Shown here: piece by piece, positions 35,051-42,973 of the stretch
How the letters are laid out: each line of letters starts with the position of its first letter
Position numbering within the stretch: the first letter of the stretch is position 1
Source of the DNA: Streptomyces sp. STR69
GTDB lineage: Bacteria; Actinomycetota; Actinomycetes; Streptomycetales; Streptomycetaceae
Direction of reading: 5' to 3'
Assembly (NCBI RefSeq): GCF_024519455.1
Contig: NZ_JALJRY010000012.1
Span: 1-64,000 of the forward strand
DNA: 64,000 bases
The notes under the pieces: generated by a model
What the model saw: the letters and a program-made list of their open reading frames with translations, nothing else
Database searches by the model: none
What the model was told of the DNA's origin: nothing
Made by a program: the position numbers and the translations under genes

Positions 35051-35724
35051 GTGAGCAGCGGGGCCCGATCAGGGTCATGGTGGTCGACGACCATCCGATG
35101 TGGCGCGACGCGGTCGCCCGCGACCTGGCGGAGTCCGGCTTCGACGTGGTCGCCACCGCCGGGGACGGCGAGCAGGCGGTACGCCGGGCCCGGGCCGCCG
35201 CCCCCGACGTCCTGGTCCTCGACCTGAACCTGCCGGTGCTGCCCGGCGTCCAGGTCTGCAAGGAACTGGTGGGCGCCAACCCGGCGTTGCGCGTCCTGGT
35301 GCTCTCGGCGAGCGGTGAGCACGCCGACGTGCTGGAGGCGGTGAAGTCGGGCGCGACCGGCTATCTGCTCAAGTCGGCTTCCACGGAAGAGCTGTTGGAC
35401 GCGGTGCGCCGTACGGCCGTCGGCGACCCGGTGTTCACCCCCGGGCTCGCCGGACTGGTCCTCGGCGAGTACCGCCGTCTGGCCTCCGACCCGGCACCGG
35501 CCGCAGGCAGCGACGAGCCCAAGGCGCCCCAACTCACCGACCGGGAGACCGAGGTGCTGCGCCTGGTCGCCAAGGGCCTGAGCTACAAGCAGATCGCCGA
35601 GCGCCTGGTCATCTCGCACCGCACGGTCCAGAACCACGTCCAGAACACCCTGGGCAAGCTCCAGTTGCACAACCGCGTGGAGCTGGTGCGGTACGCGATA
35701 GAGCGCGGCCTGGACGACGCGTAG
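35047..35724 (+). CDS. macR: NarL/LuxR response regulator, MacR-like
   Basis: 225 residues. The receiver has VVDDHPMWR, phospho-Asp in LVLDLNLPV and Lys in YLLKSAS. The C-terminal LuxR helix-turn-helix is LTDRETEVLRLVAKGLSYKQIAERL. In S. coelicolor MacRS controls membrane-protein genes and affects morphology and actinorhodin through a TGAGTACnnGTACTCA site (recalled). A weak match to this site lies at 54494-54509 in this window. Confidence 0.87.
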   Translation: MSEQRGPIRVMVVDDHPMWRDAVARDLAESGFDVVATAGDGEQAVRRARAAAPDVLVLDLNLPVLPGVQVCKELVGANPALRVLVLSASGEHADVLEAVKSGATGYLLKSASTEELLDAVRRTAVGDPVFTPGLAGLVLGEYRRLASDPAPAAGSDEPKAPQLTDRETEVLRLVAKGLSYKQIAERLVISHRTVQNHVQNTLGKLQLHNRVELVRYAIERGLDDA

Positions 35725-35785
35725 TCGGACCGGTAGATCAACTACCCCACAATTCATCTGAATTGACCTTCCCGCCCATCCCTCT

Positions 35786-35799
35786 GTGACCTGGATCAC
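35786..35799. promoter_or_regulatory. CRP-type site upstream of pfkA
   Basis: GTGACCTGGATCAC fits GTGA-N6-TCAC exactly. It lies 46 nt before the pfkA ATG, with a second half-like GTGGCTGTCAC just downstream. Crp in Streptomyces is active in development and antibiotic control. Confidence 0.6.
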
Positions 35800-35844
35800 C
35801 ATTAGCGTGGCTGTCACAGGAAACTGCGGCGAAGGGAACTTTCC

Positions 35845-36873
35845 ATGCGCGTCGGAGTACTGACCGGAGGCGGCGACTGCCCCGGACTCAACGCCGTCAT
35901 CCGGGGCATCGTCCGCAAGGGCGTACAGGAGTACGGCTACGACTTCGTCGGCTACCGGGACGGCTGGCGAGGCCCGCTCGAAGGCGACACCGTCCGTCTC
36001 GACATCCCCGCGGTGCGCGGCATCCTGCCCCGCGGCGGCACCATCCTCGGCTCCTCCCGCACCAACCCGCTGAAGCTGGAGAACGGCATCGGCCGTATCA
36101 AGGCCAACCTCGCCGCGCAGGAGGTCGACGCACTCATAGTGATCGGCGGCGAGGACACCCTCGGCGTGGCCGCGCGGCTCTCGGACGAGTACGGCGTGCC
36201 GTGCGTCGGCGTACCGAAGACCATCGACAACGACCTGTCCGCCACCGACTACACCTTCGGCTTCGACACCGCCGTGGGCATCGCCACCGAGGCCATCGAC
36301 CGGCTGCACACCACCGCCGAGTCGCACATGCGGGTCCTGGTCTGCGAGGTCATGGGCCGGCACGCCGGCTGGATAGCGATCCACTCCGGCCTGGCCGGCG
36401 GCGCCAACGTCATCCTCATCCCCGAGCAGCGCTTCGACGTCGACCAGGTGTGCGGCTGGATCACCTCCCGCTTCAAGGCGTCGTACGCCCCGATCGTGGT
36501 CGTCGCGGAGGGGGCCATGCCCAAGGACGGTGAGGTCGTGCTGAAGGACGGCACCCTCGACTCCTTCGGACATGTCCGGCTGTCCGGGGTCGGCGAATGG
36601 CTGGCCAAGGAGATCGAGAAGCGGACCGGCAAGGAGGCCCGCACCACCGTCCTCGGGCACGTCCAGCGCGGCGGCACGCCCAGCGCCTTCGACCGCTGGC
36701 TCGCCACCCGCTTCGGCCTGCACGCCATCGAGGCCGTCCGCGACGGGGACTTCGGCAAGATGGTCGCCCTGCGCGGCACGGACATCGTCCGCGTACCGAT
36801 CGCGGAGGCCACGGCCCAGCTCAAGACGGTGGACCCGAAGCTGTACGAGGAGGTCGGGGTGTTCTTCGGCTGA
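35845..36873 (+). CDS. pfkA: 6-phosphofructokinase with PPi-type active-site residues
   Basis: A 342-residue PFK with GGGDCPGLNAVIRG and TIDNDL intact. At the phosphoryl-donor site it has GGEDT (Asp104), where ATP enzymes have Gly, and PKTIDND (Lys125), where E. coli has Gly124. Asp plus Lys is the pattern of pyrophosphate-dependent PFKs such as that of Amycolatopsis methanolica. The donor is therefore open: ATP by phylogenetic context or PPi by residues. ATG 35845 follows a GAAGGGAAC ribosome site. A CRP-like site is upstream. Confidence 0.93.
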   Translation: MRVGVLTGGGDCPGLNAVIRGIVRKGVQEYGYDFVGYRDGWRGPLEGDTVRLDIPAVRGILPRGGTILGSSRTNPLKLENGIGRIKANLAAQEVDALIVIGGEDTLGVAARLSDEYGVPCVGVPKTIDNDLSATDYTFGFDTAVGIATEAIDRLHTTAESHMRVLVCEVMGRHAGWIAIHSGLAGGANVILIPEQRFDVDQVCGWITSRFKASYAPIVVVAEGAMPKDGEVVLKDGTLDSFGHVRLSGVGEWLAKEIEKRTGKEARTTVLGHVQRGGTPSAFDRWLATRFGLHAIEAVRDGDFGKMVALRGTDIVRVPIAEATAQLKTVDPKLYEEVGVFFG

Positions 36874-36887
36874 CCCCCGGCCGCGCT

Positions 36888-36928
36888 CTCGACGCCGGCC
36901 GGGCGGCTCGGCCCGGCCGGCGTTCGAG
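36888..36928. terminator. Shared terminator of pfkA and the trpEG gene
   Basis: Arms 36888-36903 and 36912-36928 pair over 16 bp with one bulge. The hairpin lies 14 nt after pfkA and 5 nt after the end of the convergent trpEG gene, so it serves both. Confidence 0.75.
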
Positions 36929-36933
36929 GCCGT

Positions 36934-38796
36934 TCAGGAGAACGTGCTCGTCCCCCGCAGCTGACCCATCAACTCCCGTACGACAGCAGCCCCGTTGAGC
37001 GTCAGCACCGACTCCGGATGGAACTGCACGCCGGCGAACCCGGGCCCCCGTAGCGCATGCACCTCACCACTCGCGCTCCGGCTGACCTCCACACCATGGG
37101 CACCCAGCTCGGCGGCGGCCTCGTCGTCGCAGTGCGCCACGAAGCTGTTGTAGAAACCGACGGTCTCCTCCCGCCCGAACAGATCGACCGCCGTCTGCGC
37201 CCCCTGGTACGGAACCTCCTTCCGTACGATCTCCAACCCCAGCTCCGCCGCGATCAGTTCGTGCCCGAGGCACACGCCGAGGACGCCGTGCCGGTTCTCC
37301 CGGACGACCTCGGCGGTCAGCGCCCGCAGGAACCGCATCTTCGGGTCGGCCGTGTCGCACGGATCCCCCGGCCCGGGCCCCAGCACCACCGGCCCCGCGT
37401 GCGCGAGCACCGCCTCCCGCAGCCCCGCCTCGTCGTACCGCCGCACGGTCACCTCCAGGCCGCTCGACCGCAGCACGTGCGCGAGCATCGCCGTGAAGGT
37501 GTCCTCCCCGTCGACGACCAGCGCGTGCCCGGTCAGCTCCTCGGACCGCTCCTGCATCCGCAGCCAGAAGGGGGCCAGGGAGGTGCGGCGGCTGTCCAGC
37601 GCGGCCCGCACCCGGGGGTCGTCGGCGAGCCGGGGGCGGGTGCTCTCGTCGCGCGGCCGGGACGGTCGTACGCCCAGCGCGGCCAGTACGCCCGCCGCCT
37701 TCGCGTGGGTCTCCGCGACCTCGCCCGCCGGGTCGGAGCCACGGACCAGGGTGGCGCCGACCGGGACCCGCAGCCGGCCGGCCGGGTCGATGTCGGCGGT
37801 GCGGATGAGGATGGGGGAGTCGAGGGTCTGGGCGCCGCCGGAGTCGTGGCCGAGCAGGGCCAGCGCGGCGCCGTAGTAGCCGCGCCCGCCGGCCTCGTGC
37901 CGTTCGATGACCCGGCAGGCGTTCTGCACCGGCGACCCGGTGACGGTCGCCGCGAACATGGTCTCCTTCAGGACCTCCCGCACATCCAGCGAGGACCGGC
38001 CGCGCAACTCGTACTCCGTGTGCGCGAGATGGGCCATCTCCTTCAGCCGCGGCCCGACGACGACCCCGCCCATGTCGCCGACCGTGCACATCATCTTCAG
38101 TTCCTCGTCGACGACCATCGACAGCTCCTCGATCTCCTTGCCGTCCGCGAGGAAGGAGAGCAGGTGCTCGGGGGTGGGGCCTTCGGCGGGATAGCGGTAC
38201 GTCCCGCTGATCGGGTTCATGACGACCGTCCCGCCGGACATCCGGACATGCACCTCGGGGCTCGCGCCCACCAGCGTCCGCTCTCCGGTGTGCACGACGA
38301 ACGTCCAGTACGCGCCCCGCTCACCCACCAGCAGCCGCCGGAACAGCGCCAGCGCGTCGGCCCTGCCGTACCCCGGGATCTCGCCCTCGTACGTCCGCCG
38401 GATGACGAAGTTGGCGCCCTCGCCGCGCCCGATCTCCTCCCGCAGTACCCGCCCGACGATCTCCCCGTACTGCTCGTCGTCGACGTCGAAGCCACCGCCC
38501 TCGACCCGCACGTCGTGCGCGGGCAGCTGGTCCAGGGCGTCGTCGAGCGGGATGCCGTACGACTCCTCGGGGGTGAGGAAGGCCAGGGGAGTGCCGTCGT
38601 CACGGACGTCGAAGCCGCGCTCGCGGATCTGGCGGTAGGGGATCAGGGCCAGGCCCTCGGCGGGGAGGTCGGCGAGGCGGTCGTGGGTGGAGACCGGGCC
38701 GAGGAAGACCTCGACCGTGTTCTCGTCGTGGCCCGGCGTGCGGCGGCGCAGCAGGGCGAACGGCCGGTCGTCGGTCAGCAGCTGTGTCAGGTCCAT
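36934..38796 (-). CDS. trpEG: Fused anthranilate synthase (TrpE-TrpG)
   Basis: 620 residues. The N-terminal chorismate-binding part has FVIRRTYEGEI, NPISGTYRYP and TGSPVQNACRVIERHE. The C-terminal glutamine amidotransferase has GVCLGHELIAAELG with the catalytic Cys and QFHPESVLT with His-Glu. It makes anthranilate from chorismate and glutamine. ATG 38796 is the start; a leader with three tandem Trp codons and a terminator precede it, so it is controlled by attenuation. It is divergent from DAHP synthase. Confidence 0.95.
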   Translation of the reverse strand: MDLTQLLTDDRPFALLRRRTPGHDENTVEVFLGPVSTHDRLADLPAEGLALIPYRQIRERGFDVRDDGTPLAFLTPEESYGIPLDDALDQLPAHDVRVEGGGFDVDDEQYGEIVGRVLREEIGRGEGANFVIRRTYEGEIPGYGRADALALFRRLLVGERGAYWTFVVHTGERTLVGASPEVHVRMSGGTVVMNPISGTYRYPAEGPTPEHLLSFLADGKEIEELSMVVDEELKMMCTVGDMGGVVVGPRLKEMAHLAHTEYELRGRSSLDVREVLKETMFAATVTGSPVQNACRVIERHEAGGRGYYGAALALLGHDSGGAQTLDSPILIRTADIDPAGRLRVPVGATLVRGSDPAGEVAETHAKAAGVLAALGVRPSRPRDESTRPRLADDPRVRAALDSRRTSLAPFWLRMQERSEELTGHALVVDGEDTFTAMLAHVLRSSGLEVTVRRYDEAGLREAVLAHAGPVVLGPGPGDPCDTADPKMRFLRALTAEVVRENRHGVLGVCLGHELIAAELGLEIVRKEVPYQGAQTAVDLFGREETVGFYNSFVAHCDDEAAAELGAHGVEVSRSASGEVHALRGPGFAGVQFHPESVLTLNGAAVVRELMGQLRGTSTFS

Positions 38797-38847
38797 GGTT
38801 CCTCTGCGATCTGTCGATCTGTCGGTGAGGAACGACCCCGGAAACGC

Positions 38848-38873
38848 CGAAGGCCGCCCTCGGGCGGCCTTCG
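38848..38873 (-). terminator. Trp attenuator terminator
   Basis: CGAAGGCCGCCC and its complement form a 12-bp stem followed on the minus strand by TTTCC. It lies between the trpL leader and trpEG (51 nt before its ATG). Confidence 0.85.
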
Positions 38874-38896
38874 CGAAGTACTGGGAGTACGCGCAG

Positions 38897-38953
38897 TCAG
38901 TGGGCCGCCGGATGAGCGGTCCACCACCAGTTCTGGGTCGAGTGCGCGAACAT
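38897..38953 (-). CDS. trpL: trp leader peptide
   Basis: MFAHSTQNWWWTAHPAAH, 18 residues with three adjacent Trp codons. Ribosome stalling at TGG TGG TGG when Trp-tRNA is low should favour an antiterminator and let transcription reach trpEG. A TAGGGT hexamer (38961-38966) ends 7 nt before the ATG and there is no ribosome site, so the leader message is probably leaderless. A similar leader is known for trpE(G) in S. venezuelae. Confidence 0.9.
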   Translation of the reverse strand: MFAHSTQNWWWTAHPAAH

Positions 38954-39049
38954 GCGAGGCACCCTACCCCACGCGCACCTGAGCGCGAGGGTGTCTCACC
39001 TGTCGAGCCGCGCGAAAATAGCTCGACACGACCCCGTAATGTTGAGGAC

Positions 39050-40402
39050 GTGACCGTGAACGCTAAGACCAGCGCCAGCGCTGGCAACACCTGGCGAGAC
39101 CTGCCCGCGGCGCAGCAGCCCGAGTACCCCGACACCGAGGCTCTGCGCGCAGTGATCGCGGACCTCGCGTCGTATCCGCCGCTCGTCTTCGCGGGCGAGT
39201 GCGACCAGCTGCGTGCCCGGTTGGCGGCCGTCGCCAAGGGAGAGGCGTTCCTCCTCCAGGGCGGCGACTGTGCCGAGGCCTTCGACGCGGTGTCCGCCGA
39301 CCAGATCCGCAACAAGCTGAAGACCCTCCTCCAGATGGGCGCCGTACTGACGTACGCCGCCTCGGTGCCGGTGGTCAAGGTCGGCCGGATCGCCGGCCAG
39401 TACTCCAAGCCGCGCTCCAAGTCGACGGAGACCCGCGACGGGGTGACCCTCCCGACCTACCGGGGCGACTCCGTCAACGGCTTCGCCTTCACCGAAGAGG
39501 CCCGCATCCCGGACCCCGAGCGCCTGAAGCGGATGTACAACGCGTCCGCCTCCACGCTCAACCTGGTGCGCGCCTTCACCACCGGCGGCTACGCCGACCT
39601 GCGCCAGGTGCACGCCTGGAACCAGGACTTCGTGAAGTCGTCCCCGTCGGGCCAGCGCTACGAGCAGCTCGCCCGCGAGATCGACAACGCGCTGAACTTC
39701 ATGCGGGCCTGCGGGACGGACCCGGAGGAGTTCAAGACCGTCGAGTTCTACTCCTCGCACGAGGCGCTGCTGCTGGACTACGAATCGGCCCTCACCCGGG
39801 TCGACTCCCGCACCGGCAGGCTCTACGACGTCTCCGCGCACATGGTGTGGATCGGCGAGCGCACCCGCCAACTGGACGGCGCGCACATCGAGTTCGCCTC
39901 CCGGATCCGCAACCCGATCGGCATCAAGCTCGGCCCGACGACGACCGCCGAGGACGCGCTGCAGTACATCGAGCGCCTCGACCCGGACCGCGAGCCCGGC
40001 CGGCTCACCTTCATCGTGCGGATGGGCGCGGACAAGGTCCGCGACAAGCTGCCCGAGCTGGTCGAGAAGGTCACCGCGTCCGGTGCGACCGTCGCCTGGA
40101 TCACCGACCCGATGCACGGCAACACCTACGAGGCGGCCTCCGGCCACAAGACCCGCCGCTTCGACGACGTGCTCGACGAGGTGAAGGGCTTCTTCGAGGT
40201 CCACAAGGGCCTCGGCACCCACCCGGGCGGCATCCACGTCGAGCTCACCGGTGACGATGTCACCGAGTGCGTGGGCGGCGGCGACGAGATCTTCGTCGAC
40301 GACCTGCACCAGCGCTACGAGACGGCCTGCGACCCGCGCCTCAACCGCAGCCAGTCCCTCGACCTGGCCTTCCTCGTCGCCGAGATGTACAGGGACCAGT
40401 AA
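39050..40402 (+). CDS. aroH: Class II DAHP synthase
   Basis: A 450-residue plant-type DAHP synthase: FAGECDQLR, LLQGGDCAEAF, GRIAGQYSKPRSK, and the metal and substrate motifs HMVWIGERTRQ, DPMHGNTYEA and GGIHVELTGDDVTEC. It joins PEP and erythrose 4-phosphate, first step of the shikimate route, and sits head to head with trpEG. GTG 39050 is used; GTG 39056 has better spacing to GAGG and may be the true start, giving 448 residues. A strong terminator follows. Confidence 0.95.
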   Translation: MTVNAKTSASAGNTWRDLPAAQQPEYPDTEALRAVIADLASYPPLVFAGECDQLRARLAAVAKGEAFLLQGGDCAEAFDAVSADQIRNKLKTLLQMGAVLTYAASVPVVKVGRIAGQYSKPRSKSTETRDGVTLPTYRGDSVNGFAFTEEARIPDPERLKRMYNASASTLNLVRAFTTGGYADLRQVHAWNQDFVKSSPSGQRYEQLAREIDNALNFMRACGTDPEEFKTVEFYSSHEALLLDYESALTRVDSRTGRLYDVSAHMVWIGERTRQLDGAHIEFASRIRNPIGIKLGPTTTAEDALQYIERLDPDREPGRLTFIVRMGADKVRDKLPELVEKVTASGATVAWITDPMHGNTYEAASGHKTRRFDDVLDEVKGFFEVHKGLGTHPGGIHVELTGDDVTECVGGGDEIFVDDLHQRYETACDPRLNRSQSLDLAFLVAEMYRDQ

Positions 40403-40424
40403 CTGTTTCACCTGTTACAGCAGC

Positions 40425-40472
40425 GTGCCGTGGGGCGGGGATCACATACGATCCCCGCCCCACGGCACTTTT
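40425..40472 (+). terminator. Terminator after DAHP synthase
   Basis: A perfect 19-bp stem (40425-40443 with 40450-40468), a 6-nt loop ACATAC and a TTTT tail. This is the strongest rho-independent terminator in the window. Confidence 0.93.
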
Positions 40473-40496
40473 GCGACACCTGCGCGGCGGGTAAGG

Positions 40497-40515
40497 TTAG
40501 GTTAGCCTCACCGAT
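40497..40515. promoter_or_regulatory. Iron box (DmdR/IdeR type) upstream of bfd
   Basis: TTAGGTTAGCCTCACCGAT matches the DtxR/IdeR palindrome TTAGGTTAGCCTAACCTAA at 16 of 19 positions. It lies 48 nt before the bfd start, so bfd should be repressed by iron. Confidence 0.85.
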
Positions 40516-40562
40516 TATCGGGATGGCGTGACGACTTCGATCCCGCCCGGGAGGTGACCCGC

Positions 40563-40787
40563 GTGTATGTCTGCAACTGCTTCGGTGTGACCGAGGCGCA
40601 GGTCGCGAAGCACGCGGAGGGCGGTGCCTGCACCCCCAGGCAGATAGCGTCGGCCTGCAAGGCGGGCACCGACTGCGGGTCGTGCGTACGCCGTATCCAG
40701 GCGCTGCTGGGCCGGGGTGCCTGCCCGCGCCGCGAGGCGGCCGACCAGGGCGAGTCGATACTCGCCGAGCTGGAGGACGCGGCCTAG
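40563..40787 (+). CDS. bfd: Bacterioferritin-associated ferredoxin
   Basis: A 74-residue Bfd-like protein with the 2Fe-2S ligand pattern VCNCFGVTE and CKAGTDCGSCVRRIQALL. It gives electrons to bacterioferritin to release iron. GTG 40563 is preferred: GGGAGG lies 8 nt upstream; the earlier GTG 40554 overlaps that site. It is convergent with bfr, 6 nt apart. The iron box upstream fits induction when iron is short. Confidence 0.93.
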   Translation: MYVCNCFGVTEAQVAKHAEGGACTPRQIASACKAGTDCGSCVRRIQALLGRGACPRREAADQGESILAELEDAA

Positions 40788-40793
40788 CAGGGT

Positions 40794-41270
40794 CTAGCTG
40801 GGCTGCTCGATCTGCTGCGCGATGTACAGCGCCTCGCCGAGCTGCTCGATCAGCTGCAGCTGCGTGTCGAGGTAGTCGATGTGGTGCTCCTCGTCCTCAA
40901 GGATGTCCTCGAAGATGTTCGCGGACGTGACGTCGCCCTTCGCGCGCATCACCTCGATACCGCGCTTGAGGCGGTCGATCGCCTCGACCTCGACCTGCCG
41001 GTCCGCCTGGAACATCTCGGTGACCGTCTGGCCGACCCGGACGTGGAAGAGCCGCTGGTAGTTCGGCAGACCGTCGAGCATCAGGATGCGCTCGGTGATC
41101 CTGTCCGCGTGCTTCATCTCGTCGATGGACTCTTCACGCGTGTACTTGGCGAGCTTGGTCCAGCCGTTGTTGTCCTGGATGCGGTAGTGCAGCCAGTACT
41201 GGTTGATCGCGGTCAGCTCACCGGTGAGCTGCTCGTTCAGGAACTCGAGGACCTCGGGGTCGCCCTGCAT
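40794..41270 (-). CDS. bfr: Bacterioferritin
   Basis: 158 residues, four-helix ferritin fold. Ferroxidase ligands are visible in NEQLTGELTAINQYWLH, the EESIDEMKHAD segment and DILEDEEHHIDYL. The heme ligand methionine fits the MLDGLPNYQ region. It stores iron in a 24-mer. ATG 41270 has GGAAGGAG 8 nt upstream. No clear iron box was seen before it; a TAAGTGCATGCTTA near-palindrome at 41348-41361 is a possible operator. Confidence 0.95.
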   Translation of the reverse strand: MQGDPEVLEFLNEQLTGELTAINQYWLHYRIQDNNGWTKLAKYTREESIDEMKHADRITERILMLDGLPNYQRLFHVRVGQTVTEMFQADRQVEVEAIDRLKRGIEVMRAKGDVTSANIFEDILEDEEHHIDYLDTQLQLIEQLGEALYIAQQIEQPS

Positions 41271-41428
41271 CGCAGAGGCTCCTTCCAAAACAGGGGGAAC
41301 TGGCGGGTTGCGCCGCATGATTGCACCGGCGCGAAGATGTCGTCCAGTAAGTGCATGCTTAGTAGGAGTTGCCCGAATCCGCCCAGAGCCGGTCATGTGC
41401 ACCGCCCCCCGTCTGTCAGGATGGAGTC

Positions 41429-42043
41429 ATGGGTCAGAGAGGGGTCGAACAGTCCGAGCTGCCGCCCGGCCAGCGACTTCAGCGCGGCTGGCCGGTCACC
41501 CACTACGGCCCGGTACCCAAGTTCCGCCCCGAGCGCTGGGAGTTCAGGGTCTTCGGCGCCACCGCCGACGGCGACAAGCACTGCTGGAACCACGACGAGT
41601 TCACCGCTCTGCCCTACGACTCGGTCGTGGCCGATCTGCACTGCGTCACGAAGTTCAGCATGCTGGGCGCCGAATGGGGCGGTATCCCCGCCCGCGTGAT
41701 CCTGGAGACCGCCCCGCCGGCGCCCGCCGTCACCCATGTCATGGTCTGGGCCGAGTACGGCTTCAGCGCCAACCTCCGGCTGACCGACTTCGCCGCCGAG
41801 GGCACGATTTTCGCCACCCACAAGGACGGCGAACTCCTCACCGCGGAACACGGTTTCCCGCTCCGCCTGGTCGTCCCCCACCTGTACGCGTGGAAGGGCC
41901 CGAAGTGGGTCAGGGGCGTCGAGTACATGACGGCCGACCGGCGCGGGTTCTGGGAGGAACGCGGCTATCACAACGTCGGGGACCCGTGGAAGGAACAGCG
42001 GTACTCGTACCAGGAGGGACCCGGCGAGGGGCCGGAGCTGTAA
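41429..42043 (+). CDS. Sulfite oxidase-fold molybdopterin protein
   Basis: 204 residues with the oxidoreductase molybdopterin-binding domain: WEFRVFGATADG, LHCVTKFSMLGAEWGG with the conserved Cys ligand to molybdenum, and PLRLVVPHLYAWKGPKWVRGVEYM. It resembles the core of sulfite oxidase or MsrP, without a signal peptide or extra domains, so it is probably cytoplasmic. The substrate is unknown. GGATGGAG precedes the ATG. Confidence 0.87.
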   Translation: MGQRGVEQSELPPGQRLQRGWPVTHYGPVPKFRPERWEFRVFGATADGDKHCWNHDEFTALPYDSVVADLHCVTKFSMLGAEWGGIPARVILETAPPAPAVTHVMVWAEYGFSANLRLTDFAAEGTIFATHKDGELLTAEHGFPLRLVVPHLYAWKGPKWVRGVEYMTADRRGFWEERGYHNVGDPWKEQRYSYQEGPGEGPEL

Positions 42044-42054
42044 GCCCTTCGGGG

Positions 42055-42939
42055 CTACGAGTCCCTGAGCTTCTTCAGCCGCTCCACGTCCGCCGCGTGC
42101 CCTTCCCTGCCGCCGGGCGTCTCGATGATCAGCGGTACGCCCTCGGTCGCCGGGTGGGTCATCAGGGCGCGGAACGGATCCTCGCCGATATGCCCGGAGC
42201 CGATGTTCTCGTGCCGGTCCTTGTGGGCGCCGACGACATCCTTGGAGTCGTTGGCATGGATCAGTTTCAGCCGCCCCTCGCCGACCGTGTCCACCAGCAG
42301 GTCGAGCGTCTGGTGCATCCCGCTCGGACCGGTCAGGTCGTGCCCGGCGGCGAAGATGTGGCACGTGTCCAGGCACACGCCCAGCTTCGGATGGGCGTCC
42401 AGCGCCTCGAAGTACGGCCCGAAGTCCCAGGTGCGGGAGCACAGCGACGAGCCCTGACCGGCAGTGGACTCCAGCAGCAGGAACGGATCGTCGTCGTGCG
42501 TCAACTCGTCCAGCAGCGGCAGCAGATGCTCCCGCACCTGGGCCAGCGCCACGGCCCGCTCCCGGCCGCCCGTCGCGCTCCCGGTGTGCACGACCACACC
42601 GAGCGCGCCGATCTCACGTCCCCGCCGCAGCGAGTGCCGTAGCGACTCGACGGACTTCTCTACGGTCGCCTCGGTGTGCGAGCCGAAGTTGATCAGGTAA
42701 GGGGCGTGCACGTACGCCGGGACGGACTCGGCCTCGCAGGCCGCGCGAAATTCTTCGTCCTGGCGCGGGTTCCCGACCGGTGTCGCCCAGCCGCGCGGGT
42801 TGGCGACAAAGACCTGCACGGTCTCGGCGGCCAGCTCACGGGCGTAGGACAGCCCCACGGAGTGGAGACCGCCGGCCACCGGGACATGGCCGCCGACGGG
42901 GTTGCGGGAAGGGATGCGGGAGGGGGACGCGCTGCTCAC
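42055..42939 (-). CDS. nfo: Endonuclease IV (AP endonuclease)
   Basis: 294 residues. Three-zinc site motifs are intact: HAPYLINFGS, LLLESTAGQGSS, CLDTCHIFAAGHD, IHANDSKD and ENIGSGHIGED. It cuts at abasic sites during base-excision repair. The start is GTG 42939. It shares its direction with the kinase gene upstream, 34 nt apart, and they may be co-transcribed. It is convergent with the molybdopterin-fold gene. Confidence 0.94.
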   Translation of the reverse strand: MSSASPSRIPSRNPVGGHVPVAGGLHSVGLSYARELAAETVQVFVANPRGWATPVGNPRQDEEFRAACEAESVPAYVHAPYLINFGSHTEATVEKSVESLRHSLRRGREIGALGVVVHTGSATGGRERAVALAQVREHLLPLLDELTHDDDPFLLLESTAGQGSSLCSRTWDFGPYFEALDAHPKLGVCLDTCHIFAAGHDLTGPSGMHQTLDLLVDTVGEGRLKLIHANDSKDVVGAHKDRHENIGSGHIGEDPFRALMTHPATEGVPLIIETPGGREGHAADVERLKKLRDS

Positions 42940-42973
42940 CCGACCAGGGTGTCACGCGCGCGTGCCGCCCCCG

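Noticed and set aside
34327..36723. Minus-strand open frame of 798 codons opposite macS, macR and pfkA
   Set aside because: It spans three clear genes on the other strand and has no ribosome site or recognisable domain.
37057..38982. Plus-strand open frame of 641 codons opposite trpEG
   Set aside because: It covers the trp leader and attenuator and has shadow composition; trpEG has intact catalytic motifs.
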